Shown here piece by piece: positions 46,280 to 54,777 of a stretch of 64,000 nucleotides of DNA. Within the stretch, counting starts at the first letter, position 1. Each line of letters starts with the position of its first letter. The stretch is taken from the NCBI GenBank assembly GCA_051861205.1, contig JBHYDC010000007.1, positions 129,246 to 193,245 of the forward strand, in the 5' to 3' direction. The notes below the pieces were generated by a model. It searched no databases. It had not been told where the DNA came from and was given only the letters and a program-made list of their open reading frames with translations. The position numbers and the translations under genes are program-made. This stretch comes from JBHYDC01 sp051861205. Lineage in GTDB: Bacteria > Pseudomonadota > Alphaproteobacteria > Rhizobiales > Pleomorphomonadaceae.

Positions 46280-46687
46280 ATGCATCCGACAGCTCAGCTC
46301 TACTTCAAGGTCGCGATCCTACTTCTACTTGTCGGCATGGCGGCCGGTATTGGTATGGCAGCAAGCCAGAACTTCACCATCGCGCCGGCCCATGCCCACC
46401 TCAACCTCCTGGGCTTCGTCGTCACGTCCGTCTACGGCGCCTATTTCGCTTTGTTTCCAGCGAAAGCCGAGGGACGCCTGCCGAAGGTCATCCTCGGCCT
46501 GCACGCAGCGGGGGTGCTCGTGATGTTTCCGTTCCTCTCCTATATGCTGCTCGGCAATGCAGAGTTGGAACCGGTCGTCGCGCTGGCGTCCATTGTCACC
46601 TTCATCGCGGCTGCCATGTTCGCCTACGTAGTCTGGCGGCCGGTACGGGCGCCGGTCTCCGCGCCCTTCAACCCCGCCAGAGCATGA
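46280..46687 (+). CDS. Small four-helix membrane protein with HAHLNL motif
   Basis: A 135-residue inner-membrane protein with four hydrophobic helices. The motif APAHAHLNLLGFV at about 38-50 is shared with small subunit-I-like proteins related to the haem-copper/NnrS membrane family, where the His residues can bind haem, but the protein is far too short to be an oxidase. It begins at the ATG at 46280 after CGGAGAAAG. Its last 20 bp overlap the end of the convergent kamA gene. Its function is unknown. Confidence 0.75.
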   Translation: MHPTAQLYFKVAILLLLVGMAAGIGMAASQNFTIAPAHAHLNLLGFVVTSVYGAYFALFPAKAEGRLPKVILGLHAAGVLVMFPFLSYMLLGNAELEPVVALASIVTFIAAAMFAYVVWRPVRAPVSAPFNPARA

Positions 46688-47789
46688 CGGCAGGGTCGCC
46701 GGCCAGGTCCAGAGCGGCGGGAAAGTCGGGATAATCGAACCGCTTTCCCTCGCGCTCGAAGGTCACGCGGCCGTCGGCCTCTTCCCATGCCGTGATGTGC
46801 TCGCGCCGCACCTTGCCGAGCGGGCTATCCAGCGTGAACCGCACCGCATTGACCCAGGACGGGCTGGTTGCCACCAATTCGTCCTGAAGCGCCATGATGC
46901 GCCTCAGCGGCACCCGGTAGGGCGCGGAATGATGGATCGGTTCGGGCACATACACGGACAGCGTCCGCACCCTCAGATCGTCCAGACCTTCGATCAGACG
47001 CCTCAGCACGCCGACGTGGTCGTTGACCCCCCGCAGGAGGGGGAAGTGATTGTAAAGCCTGACATCCCGCCGCCGCAGCGCATGGATGACCGCCGCCACC
47101 TCGTCGCAGATCTCATAGGGGTGCACGAAGTGGAACACCACGCGGGCATCCGCCTCGGCCAGCATGTCGAGCTTGGCCTCGTCCGCGAAAGCCTTGGGCG
47201 CGAAGGCCAGCGTTCGCGTATGGATCCGGATCGACCGGATCTGCTCAAGGCCTCGAAGGGTCGTCAGAATCAGGCTGAGATCGCGGGCCGGCAGCGACAT
47301 CGGATCGCCCCCCGACAGGATCACCTCGCTCACCTCCGGCCGCGTCCGGAGATAACCGACCAGCCGGCTTAACTCGTCAGACACCGCCGTGCGGCCTGCC
47401 TCATGCGCATCGGTCAGCACGTCCTGCCGGAAACAATACTGGCAATGCGATGCGCAGACCGACGTCGGCATGAACAGCACGCGGTCTGGATATTTGTGGA
47501 TTATGGCGCCCGAGCCGGGCACCGGCATGTTCGACCGGTCGTCCACCCAGTCCGCCACCTCGCCGCCCGCCGGTGGATCGAACCGCTCGCGCGAGGGAAA
47601 CACCGTCCGGTGCAGCGGCCCCTCGGTATGCCCCAGCGCCGCCACTTCAGCGGCCACCTTCGCCCGGTAGAAGGCCGTTACCTTCACCGGCAACAACCGC
47701 TCGCGCGAAGCGAGCATGCCATAGCGCTCATCCAGCAGCGCCTGCTCGGCAACCGACGTTTTCTGAAATTCCCGAACAGCCAATCCCAA
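46668..47789 (-). CDS. KamA-family radical SAM protein (lysine 2,3-aminomutase-like)
   Basis: A 373-residue radical SAM/PLP enzyme. The 4Fe-4S site is C112-x3-C116-x2-C119 (SVCASHCQYCFRQ). Other marks are EVILSGGDPMSL, FHFVHPYEI and a C-terminal PLP-lysine segment, FTLDSPLGKVRREH. Members move the amino group of lysine from position 2 to 3; the shorter EpmB branch modifies lysine for EF-P. Neither EF-P nor EpmA genes are near, so the role is open. It converges on the small membrane gene. Confidence 0.88.
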   Translation of the reverse strand: MGLAVREFQKTSVAEQALLDERYGMLASRERLLPVKVTAFYRAKVAAEVAALGHTEGPLHRTVFPSRERFDPPAGGEVADWVDDRSNMPVPGSGAIIHKYPDRVLFMPTSVCASHCQYCFRQDVLTDAHEAGRTAVSDELSRLVGYLRTRPEVSEVILSGGDPMSLPARDLSLILTTLRGLEQIRSIRIHTRTLAFAPKAFADEAKLDMLAEADARVVFHFVHPYEICDEVAAVIHALRRRDVRLYNHFPLLRGVNDHVGVLRRLIEGLDDLRVRTLSVYVPEPIHHSAPYRVPLRRIMALQDELVATSPSWVNAVRFTLDSPLGKVRREHITAWEEADGRVTFEREGKRFDYPDFPAALDLAGDPAVMLWRG

Positions 47790-47875
47790 AGAAACCCGCC
47801 CTGTCTTTTTCCTTCTCCCCTTTAGGAAGAAGATGTCGCGGCACCGAGAGATGCGGGATCGTCCCGCATGCCACG

Positions 47876-48847
47876 TCAGCCCGCCAGATTCACCACCCCA
47901 GCCGTTCCGCTCTCAGCGCCGAAGGCCAGTTCGAGCCCGCTCTTATCCCACCCAAGCGCGGAGATCGGCGCGCCGTCCGGCCGGCGCAGCAGCACCTCTT
48001 CGCCATCGGAAATGCGCACCAAGAGCACCATGCCGTCCTCGTAGCCGATCGCCACGATTTCCTCGGAGGGATGGCAGGCGACCTTTGTCACCAGTTCCTG
48101 CCGGGCGCCGAGTTCAGCCGGCCGCTTGCCCATCGGCCCGTCTTTGAAATGAAACGGCCAGCAAATCGACGCCGCAGCGCCCGATGTTGCGAGGAATCGC
48201 CCTTTCACCGACCAGCTCACGCTTTTCACCTTACCAGGATAACCCGACATGCGCATGTGCTGACCATCACGCAGCCGCCAACCGTGCAGGGCGTTTTCCT
48301 GCATCATGGTCACCACGTTGGCCCCATCGAGCGACACCGTGACGCCGATATGCGAGCCCTTCCATTCAAGCTGCTGCGGGGCGGCCGCCGTTCCTGGAAA
48401 CCACAGCGAAACGCCGTTGTAGCTGGCAATCGCAAGCCGCAGCCCCTTGGGAAAGAACGCAAGACCGCCCACCGCCCGCGCCACCGAAAGCGCGTGCTCC
48501 TTGCCCGACCCCTCGCGCACCCAAACATTACGTCCCGATGCGTATGCGACGGCTCCGTTCGGGCCGGTGGCGAGCTGGTCGATCCACTTGCGCCCGTGCT
48601 CGCCCAGCACGGCCGGCTCGCCGGCAGCGGACGTCGCGATCACCTTGCCGTCGTCGCCGCCGGTGATGAGCGTCCGTCCGTCATCGCTTCGCTCGGCGGC
48701 AAGAATACCGCCCGCATGCGCACGAATCGTCCTGGGCTCGGTGCCCAACGTCACAGAGCCGTCACCGCAGGCGAAGACCGGGACCGGACCGAGGAATCCG
48801 GCCCACACAACGAACCCGGAAAGCTGAAGAGGCGTAATGGACGGCAA
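47876..48847 (-). CDS. WD40 repeat protein next to CobW
   Basis: A 323-residue protein built of WD40-like beta-propeller blades, for example AHAGGILAAERSDDGRTLIT, VKSVSWSVKGRFLATSGA and VTKVACHPSEEIVAIGYEDG. No catalytic motif or clear signal peptide is seen. It lies 57 bp downstream of the CobW-family GTPase on the same strand, an arrangement seen in other alphaproteobacteria, so the two may work together in metal delivery. That is inference. Confidence 0.83.
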   Translation of the reverse strand: MPSITPLQLSGFVVWAGFLGPVPVFACGDGSVTLGTEPRTIRAHAGGILAAERSDDGRTLITGGDDGKVIATSAAGEPAVLGEHGRKWIDQLATGPNGAVAYASGRNVWVREGSGKEHALSVARAVGGLAFFPKGLRLAIASYNGVSLWFPGTAAAPQQLEWKGSHIGVTVSLDGANVVTMMQENALHGWRLRDGQHMRMSGYPGKVKSVSWSVKGRFLATSGAAASICWPFHFKDGPMGKRPAELGARQELVTKVACHPSEEIVAIGYEDGMVLLVRISDGEEVLLRRPDGAPISALGWDKSGLELAFGAESGTAGVVNLAG

Positions 48848-48904
48848 CGCTCAAAATCCCGAAACGATAGACAAGCAGCCGCGCGCGGCGCCAAGCTTAC
48901 GAGG

Positions 48905-49975
48905 TCACGCCATACACGCAGCGAAGGCCTCTTCCAGCGCATCCCGCTTCAGATGACGCCCGATGAACACCAGCCGGCTTTCGCGCGCCTCGCCCTCGCG
49001 CCAATCGCGCTGCAAGTCGCCCTCTACGATCATGTGGACGCCCTGCACCACATAGCGCTTCGGCTCGTCTTTGAAGGCCAAAATACCCTTCATCCGCAGT
49101 ATGTTCGCCCCTTCCGCCTGGGTCACGTCACCGATCCATGCCAGCACCTTGTTCGGGTCGAGTTCTCCGCCCTTCAGCGATACAGAGATCACCTCGGTGT
49201 CGTGCCGGCCATGCGCGGGATCGTGGTCATGGTGATGGTCGTGGTCATGGTCGCAATCCGGACCGCAGACGTGATCGTCCTCGGCCTTCAGAAAATGCGG
49301 GTCCAGCGTCAGGATACGGTCGAGATCGAACGCGCCTTTATCGAGTATCGCATCCAGCGGCACCGCCGAGCGGGTGGTCTTGTGAATGCGGGCGTAGGGG
49401 TTGAGCTGCCGCAGCGTCGCTTCCACCTCGGCCAGTTCGTCCGCGGAAACGAGATCCACCTTGTTGAGCAGGATCACGTCGGCGAAGGCCACCTGATCCT
49501 CGGCCTCGGGCGCATCGGCGAGACGAACCATGAGATGCTTGGCGTCGACCACGGTCACCACCGCATCGAGCCGCGACATCTTGCGCACCTCCTCGTCCAT
49601 GAAGAACGTCTGCGCCACCGGCGCCGGATCGGCCAGCCCGGTCGTCTCCACGATGATCGCGTCGAAGGCGCCCTTGCGTTTGGCAAGGTTTTCCACCACC
49701 CGGATCAGGTCTCCGCGCACGGTGCAGCAGATGCACCCGTTGTTCATCTCGTAGACCTCTTCGTCCGTATCGACGATGAGATCGTTATCGATGCCGATCT
49801 CGCCAAACTCATTGACGATGACCACGTATCGCTTGCCGTGATCTTCGGTCAGAATCCGGTTGAGCAGCGTTGTCTTGCCCGCGCCGAGATAACCCGTCAG
49901 CACGGTCACGGGCACAGGCGCAAAGGCTTTGGCGGCGGCAAGATCGGGAGACGGGGCGGACTGTGTTGCGGTCAT
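48905..49975 (-). CDS. CobW-family GTP-binding metallochaperone (zinc-type)
   Basis: A 356-residue G3E GTPase. The Walker A motif is VLTGYLGAGKTTLLN, the metal-binding CxCC site is NNGCICCTVRGDL, the switch region is VETTGLADPAPV and the guanine motif is LLNKVD. A His/Asp-rich loop (CGPDCDHDHDHHHDHDPAHG, about 243-262) would bind metal, and the C-terminal CobW_C domain follows. Such proteins load metal, often zinc, into client enzymes; they are not limited to cobalamin synthesis. I looked for a Zur-type operator upstream and did not find a convincing one. Confidence 0.92.
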   Translation of the reverse strand: MTATQSAPSPDLAAAKAFAPVPVTVLTGYLGAGKTTLLNRILTEDHGKRYVVIVNEFGEIGIDNDLIVDTDEEVYEMNNGCICCTVRGDLIRVVENLAKRKGAFDAIIVETTGLADPAPVAQTFFMDEEVRKMSRLDAVVTVVDAKHLMVRLADAPEAEDQVAFADVILLNKVDLVSADELAEVEATLRQLNPYARIHKTTRSAVPLDAILDKGAFDLDRILTLDPHFLKAEDDHVCGPDCDHDHDHHHDHDPAHGRHDTEVISVSLKGGELDPNKVLAWIGDVTQAEGANILRMKGILAFKDEPKRYVVQGVHMIVEGDLQRDWREGEARESRLVFIGRHLKRDALEEAFAACMA

Positions 49976-50218
49976 GAGCTACCTCGGCCGTCGGCGGCAG
50001 GATGATGTGACATTGGGGCCTCTCCTATCACGCCTCGCGGCCCTGTGCACGATACCGGCGAGAGAGCGGACGCGACCGGGGTGGCCCTTGCGATAAGCAC
50101 TATAGTTAAGGAGCCGCGCCTCGACATTGGACGGGTTCACCACCTAAATAAGTGACACAATCCCGTGCGATAAGGTGCCGACGATCAATACCCAAGTGTG
50201 CGAGTACCGGAGGGTTCG

Positions 50219-50782
50219 ATGACTTTCAACCATCGCAAGAGCGTGACGTTCCGTCTGGTTCAGGCCGCGCGCGCGCACCGAACGCGCTCAGGGGTCCATC
50301 TCGGCCGGATCGGGCTGCACCCCGGTCAAGAGTCGGTCTTGAAGGCGCTGGGCGATCAGGACGGCCAATCTATGTCCGAACTCGCCGCCGCCCTCGCCGT
50401 GCAGCCGCCCACGGTGACCAAGATGATTGCCCGCCTCGGCGCACAGGGGCTCGTCGCTCGCCAGGTTTCCGCCTCCGACGGCCGGCTCGCCCGCGTCTAT
50501 CTCACCGACACCGGGCGCGAGCGGGTCGCTGCGGTGGATGCCGCCTGGAAACGGGTGGAAAAGGAAGCGCTCGCCGGCCTCGACGACAAAGATCGCAAGC
50601 GTCTGCGCAAGCTTCTGCGCCTCGTCGAGAAGAACCTTGCGCCCGGCACGCCCGACGACGAAGCCACCATCGAGGATGAGGAGATCGTGGAGCCCGCCGC
50701 CGCGGCCGGCCCGTCCGGATCGATCGATGGGCGGCCGCACCCGGCGTCCGAGCCCGAACGGATCGCCGACGCCGAGGCCTGA
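50219..50782 (+). CDS. MarR-family transcriptional regulator
   Basis: A 187-residue regulator with the MarR winged helix at about 38-105: LHPGQESVLKALGDQDGQSM, the recognition helix in ALAVQPPTVTKMIARLGAQG, and a wing with DGRLARVYLT. A charged C-terminal tail of about 45 residues rich in Glu, Asp, Pro and Ala is longer than usual. The ATG at 50219 has GGAGGG 5 bases upstream. It may regulate the EamA transporter 102 bp downstream, on the same strand. Confidence 0.87.
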   Translation: MTFNHRKSVTFRLVQAARAHRTRSGVHLGRIGLHPGQESVLKALGDQDGQSMSELAAALAVQPPTVTKMIARLGAQGLVARQVSASDGRLARVYLTDTGRERVAAVDAAWKRVEKEALAGLDDKDRKRLRKLLRLVEKNLAPGTPDDEATIEDEEIVEPAAAAGPSGSIDGRPHPASEPERIADAEA

Positions 50783-50884
50783 GAGCCGACGTCCGCCTCA
50801 CCGCATCCCATATCCGATTTTCTTGGCCCCTCGCGCTCGCGGATCGGCTAACGTCGCCTCGCGTAAACTGGAAAGGGCTGATCT

Positions 50885-51826
50885 TTGGACGTCGCAGGGC
50901 CGATCGCAGGCGAAGGGGCCGCCGTTCCCAGTCATCATCAAGCCGAACTGGATCGCCGTGCGCGTCTCAAAAGCATCGGGCTCATGATCGCCGGGGTCAC
51001 GCTGTTTTCGGTGCTCGATACGTCGGCCAAATACGCCAGCGCCTCGGTCCCGATCATCGAGATCGTCTGGTTCCGCTACGTCATCCATTTCATTGCCGCG
51101 GCCGCAGTGCTCAATCCCTGGTCGTCGCCGACGGCATGGCGGATGTCGCGCCCCTATCTCCAGATCCTGCGGGCCGTGTTCCTGGTCGGCACCACGATCT
51201 TGAATTTCCTCGCGCTGCGCCATCTCCAGCTTGCCGAAACGGTCAGCATCAACTTTTTGAGCCCGTTGCTGATATCGGTCCTCTCGGTCATCTTCTTGGC
51301 CGAGCAGATCGGCCCGCGCCGGATCGCGGCCATCCTTGTCGGCTTCGGCGGCATCTTGCTGGTGACGCGCCCCGGCCTCGGCGGGTTCGACACTGCCATG
51401 CTTTATTCGATTGGCGCGATGACATGCGGCTCGCTCTACGCGCTGATGACGCGCCAACTCGCACGCACCGAAACGGCGGGCAGCATGATCCTCGTGCTCG
51501 CGGCGGTGCCGTCGATCCTATTGCTTCCCGTCTTGCCCCTGGTCTGGGTCACACCCGCCTCGCTCCAAACCTGGGCGCTGCTCGTGCTGTGCGGCCTTAC
51601 GGGCGGATTTGGCCATTTCCTTCTCATTCTGGCCCACCGGCACGCGCCGGCATCCGTGCTCGCCCCCTTCGGCTATGCTCAGATCGTCTCGATGGTCGGG
51701 CTCGGCTATCTCGTTTTCGGCGATGTCCCGAACCACTGGACGCTGCTGGGCGCCGGCGTGGTCATCGCGTCCGGGCTTTATCTTTTTCACCGGGAGCGCA
51801 CGATCGGCGGATCGGGCCACCGCTGA
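50885..51826 (+). CDS. DMT/EamA family transporter
   Basis: A 313-residue inner-membrane protein with ten helices arranged as two EamA repeats. Signature stretches are GVTLFSVLDTSAKYAS, VWFRYVIHFI and LQLAETVSINFLSPLLISVL in the first half and AHRHAPASVLAPFGYAQIVS in the second. The start is a TTG at 50885 with GGAAAGG upstream; an ATG at 50984 would cut into the first helix. The substrate is unknown; relatives export amino acids or metabolites. Confidence 0.88.
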   Translation: MDVAGPIAGEGAAVPSHHQAELDRRARLKSIGLMIAGVTLFSVLDTSAKYASASVPIIEIVWFRYVIHFIAAAAVLNPWSSPTAWRMSRPYLQILRAVFLVGTTILNFLALRHLQLAETVSINFLSPLLISVLSVIFLAEQIGPRRIAAILVGFGGILLVTRPGLGGFDTAMLYSIGAMTCGSLYALMTRQLARTETAGSMILVLAAVPSILLLPVLPLVWVTPASLQTWALLVLCGLTGGFGHFLLILAHRHAPASVLAPFGYAQIVSMVGLGYLVFGDVPNHWTLLGAGVVIASGLYLFHRERTIGGSGHR

Positions 51827-51921
51827 CATTTAAGCGCCGGAGAAAGCTAGGCAGTTGACCTTTGGTCAGCGGTCCTGTCATTTGCGGCAAGTATCGCGTT
51901 CCCAAGGAGATCGAGACAGCC

Positions 51922-52959
51922 ATGGTCTCCCCCAGTCCGGACGACCTGCGGCGCTCACGCCGCCGCCGCGTGACGCTTAGCCAGCTCGCCGCGCAGCTTG
52001 ACGTTTCCACGGCCACCGTGTCGCTGGCGCTGCGCGACAACCCTGCCGTGTCGGTCGAAACCCGCAAGCGCGTACGGGCGCTGGCCACCGAGATGGGCTA
52101 CATCTACAACCGCCAAGCCGCATCGCTGCGAACATCGCGCACCGATATCGTCGGCGTCGTCGTTCACGACGTGATGAACCCCTATTTCGCCGAGGTTTTC
52201 CGGGCCGTCGAGACGGAGCTTGAAGCCCGCGGCTACACCATCCTGATCTGCAACCACCGCGACGATATCCTGCGCCAGCGCACCTTCGTTCAGGTGCTGC
52301 AACAGCAGAACGCCGACGGCCTCGTGATCTGCCCCTCGCTCGGCACGACCGCCGAAGATATCGACGCCATCGTGCACTCCGGCACGCCCGTCACCATCAT
52401 CTGCCGCGATGTCGACGGCGCCACCGTTCCCTCCGTGCGGGGCGACGATATCAGCGGCATGGCCGAGATTACGCGCCACCTCATCGCCAAGGGCCACAGC
52501 CGCATCGCTTTTGTCGGCGGCCGCCGCCACACCTCCTCCGGCCGCGACCGTCACGCCGGATTCCTCGCCGCAATGAGCGATGCCGGTCTCAGCCCCATCG
52601 ACGACATCCCGGAACTGATGACGCAGGGCGACGGCCGGCTTGCGACCGAGCGCCTGCTCGCCCTCGACCCGCGCCCCACGGCCGTCGTCTGCTTCAACGA
52701 TATTCTCGCCTTCGGCCTGATGGCCGGGCTGACCAAGGCCGGCATCCGGCCGGGCATCGATATGGCCGTCACCGGCTACGACGACGTGGACGGATCGGAA
52801 AGCTGGGCGCCCTCGCTCACCACCGTCCAGAACGGCTCCAACGAAATCGGGAGCGCCGCAGCCCGCGCCATCCGCGCGCTGATCGAGGGCGAGGAATCAC
52901 CCTTCCAGCGCCTCTTGATCCCGCCGAAGATCGAACTGCGCGATTCCAGCGCCGGCTGA
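51922..52959 (+). CDS. LacI-family transcriptional regulator
   Basis: A 345-residue repressor. The N-terminal helix-turn-helix and hinge are clear (VTLSQLAAQLDVSTATVSLA, then NRQAASLRTSRTDIVGVVV), followed by a sugar-binding type I periplasmic fold (NPYFAEVFRAVE, GRRHTSSGRDRHAGFLAAM, VTGYDDVDGSESWAPSLTTV). AAGGAG precedes the ATG at 51922. It is followed closely by a 2-hydroxyacid dehydrogenase on the same strand, so it may control sugar- or acid-utilisation genes there. Confidence 0.92.
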   Translation: MVSPSPDDLRRSRRRRVTLSQLAAQLDVSTATVSLALRDNPAVSVETRKRVRALATEMGYIYNRQAASLRTSRTDIVGVVVHDVMNPYFAEVFRAVETELEARGYTILICNHRDDILRQRTFVQVLQQQNADGLVICPSLGTTAEDIDAIVHSGTPVTIICRDVDGATVPSVRGDDISGMAEITRHLIAKGHSRIAFVGGRRHTSSGRDRHAGFLAAMSDAGLSPIDDIPELMTQGDGRLATERLLALDPRPTAVVCFNDILAFGLMAGLTKAGIRPGIDMAVTGYDDVDGSESWAPSLTTVQNGSNEIGSAAARAIRALIEGEESPFQRLLIPPKIELRDSSAG

Positions 52960-53000
52960 CTGCCAAAACGCCAAGACGCCGCTTTCTGCAAGGCTATCCA

Positions 53001-53966
53001 ATGTCCCCAACCATCGCCATCACCGGCAACCCGACGCCCCATCTGCTTGAGCGCCTGCGCCGTCACTTCGTCTTGCACGAACTCCCGACCAAGGAGAGCA
53101 TCGCCGCGCTCCCCGCCGATATCGCCGCCAAAGTCCGAGGCGTTGCGTCGGTCGGTCATGCCGGCGTCGACGCCGCCTTGATCGACCGCCTTCCCGCGCT
53201 TGAGATCATCGCCCATTTCGGAGTCGGCTATGATCCCGTCGATATTGGCGCTGCGGCACGGCGCTCCATCGTGGTCACCAATACGCCCGACGTTCTCACC
53301 GACGAGGTCGCCGACGCCACGATCGGCCTTCTGATCATGACGGTGCGCGAACTTTCCGCCGCCGAAGCGTGGCTCCGAGCCGGCAATTGGGAATCGCGCG
53401 GTCCCTATCCGCTCACGCCCGGCTCGCTGCGGGGCCGCAGCGTCGGCATTGTCGGGCTGGGGCGTATCGGGCAGGCGATCGTCAAGCGCGTAGAGGCTTT
53501 CGGGCTTCCCATCGCCTACCATAGCCGGAGCGCCGTTCCAGGCGCGCCCTACCCCCATCACACCACCGCCAAATCGCTCGCCGCAGCCGTGGACACGCTG
53601 ATCGTCGTCGCACCTGGGACCGCCGCCACCCACCATATGATCGACGCCGACGTTCTCGCAGCGCTCGGGCCGGACGGCATCCTCGTCAATATCGGTCGCG
53701 GCAGTGTCGTCGATGAAGCCGCCCTCGTCGAAGCGCTTCGCGCCGGCACCATCCTCGGCGCCGGTCTCGATGTCTTCGAAGACGAACCCCGCGTCCACCC
53801 CGGCCTCCTCGATCTGCCGCGCGTGGTTCTCCTTCCCCATGTCGGCTCGGCCTCCGAGCATACGCGCAAGGCGATGGGCGACCTTCAGGCCGACAACCTC
53901 ATCGCTTGGTTCGACGGCCGCGCACCCCTGACCCCTGTGCCTGAAACGCCGGTTCGGGAGCGCTAA
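53001..53966 (+). CDS. D-isomer 2-hydroxyacid dehydrogenase
   Basis: A 321-residue NAD(P)H-dependent oxidoreductase of the glyoxylate/hydroxypyruvate reductase group. The Rossmann motif is VGIVGLGRIGQAIVKR. The catalytic Arg is in VNIGRGSVVDE, the Glu in DVFEDEPRVH and the His in LLPHVGSASEH. It starts 41 bp after the LacI gene, so it probably belongs to that unit. The natural substrate cannot be told from sequence. Confidence 0.92.
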   Translation: MSPTIAITGNPTPHLLERLRRHFVLHELPTKESIAALPADIAAKVRGVASVGHAGVDAALIDRLPALEIIAHFGVGYDPVDIGAAARRSIVVTNTPDVLTDEVADATIGLLIMTVRELSAAEAWLRAGNWESRGPYPLTPGSLRGRSVGIVGLGRIGQAIVKRVEAFGLPIAYHSRSAVPGAPYPHHTTAKSLAAAVDTLIVVAPGTAATHHMIDADVLAALGPDGILVNIGRGSVVDEAALVEALRAGTILGAGLDVFEDEPRVHPGLLDLPRVVLLPHVGSASEHTRKAMGDLQADNLIAWFDGRAPLTPVPETPVRER

Positions 53967-54044
53967 GCCACCGTTTAGCGCGCGCTGAACGGCGCGTGAC
54001 ACTTGGCCGGGGAACCATCCCCCGCGCCGGGCGTTTTGCCCACG

Positions 54045-54764
54045 ATGACACTGGACCTAGAGCCTGACCATATCGCCCTGTTCCTCGATTTCGATGGAAC
54101 GCTGGTGGAGATCGCTCCTCGGCCGGATGCGATCGTGGTGCCTGACGGCTTGGTCTCGCTCCTTGCCGCCCTCGCTGCCCGCGTCGGCGGTGCGCTCGCC
54201 GTCATCAGCGGACGCTCCGTCGGCACCCTCGACGGCTATCTGAGGCCCGCCCGCTTTCCCGCCGCCGGCATCCATGGCCTCGAGTGGCGCGCCGACCCGC
54301 GCGCGGCGGTCGTCCGGGCTCCCCCGCCCGCCTCGCTTACCGAAGTGCGCGACGCGCTCGCCCGCAGCCATCTCCATGCCCCCGGCATCCAAATCGAGGA
54401 CAAGGGCGCGTCCTTCGCCGTTCATTATCGCCAAGCGCCGGATCAGGGACCGGCCGTCGAAGCTACGCTTCGCGCGCTGATCGCACCCCATCCGGACCTC
54501 GATATCCTCAACGGCAAAATGGTCTACGAGGTGAAACCGCTGGGCGCGTCGAAGGCGATCGCGATCACGCGATTCCTGAAGCTGCCGCCTTTTGAGGGCC
54601 GCATGCCCGTCTTCATCGGCGACGACGTCACGGACGAGGACGGCATCGCCGCCGCCGAGCGGCTTGGCGGTGTCGGCATCAAAGTCGGCGAAGGGGTCAC
54701 TGCCGCCAGCCGCCGTCTGCCCACGGTTTCCGCCGTCCACCACTGGCTCGGCACGATGCTGTGA
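54045..54764 (+). CDS. otsB: Trehalose-6-phosphate phosphatase
   Basis: A 239-residue HAD phosphatase that removes phosphate from trehalose-6-phosphate. Motif I is FLDFDGTLVEIAPRPD, motif II is in LAVISGRSVGTLDGYL, motif III is the Lys of LGASKAIAITRFL, and motif IV is VFIGDDVTDEDG. The ATG at 54045 is preferred; a TTG at 54003 is in frame but adds unrelated residues. It ends 13 bp before otsA, so the two are co-transcribed. Confidence 0.93.
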   Translation: MTLDLEPDHIALFLDFDGTLVEIAPRPDAIVVPDGLVSLLAALAARVGGALAVISGRSVGTLDGYLRPARFPAAGIHGLEWRADPRAAVVRAPPPASLTEVRDALARSHLHAPGIQIEDKGASFAVHYRQAPDQGPAVEATLRALIAPHPDLDILNGKMVYEVKPLGASKAIAITRFLKLPPFEGRMPVFIGDDVTDEDGIAAAERLGGVGIKVGEGVTAASRRLPTVSAVHHWLGTML

Positions 54765-54777
54765 ATACGGGATCGCG

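Noticed and set aside
47573..50005. Plus-strand open frame of 810 codons across kamA, WD40 and cobW
   Set aside because: It spans three clear minus-strand genes and their gaps, and reads as an Arg/His/Pro-rich shadow.
49976..50218. Possible Zur operator upstream of cobW
   Set aside because: I looked for a GTTATA/TATAAC-type palindrome expected of alphaproteobacterial Zur and found none convincing.
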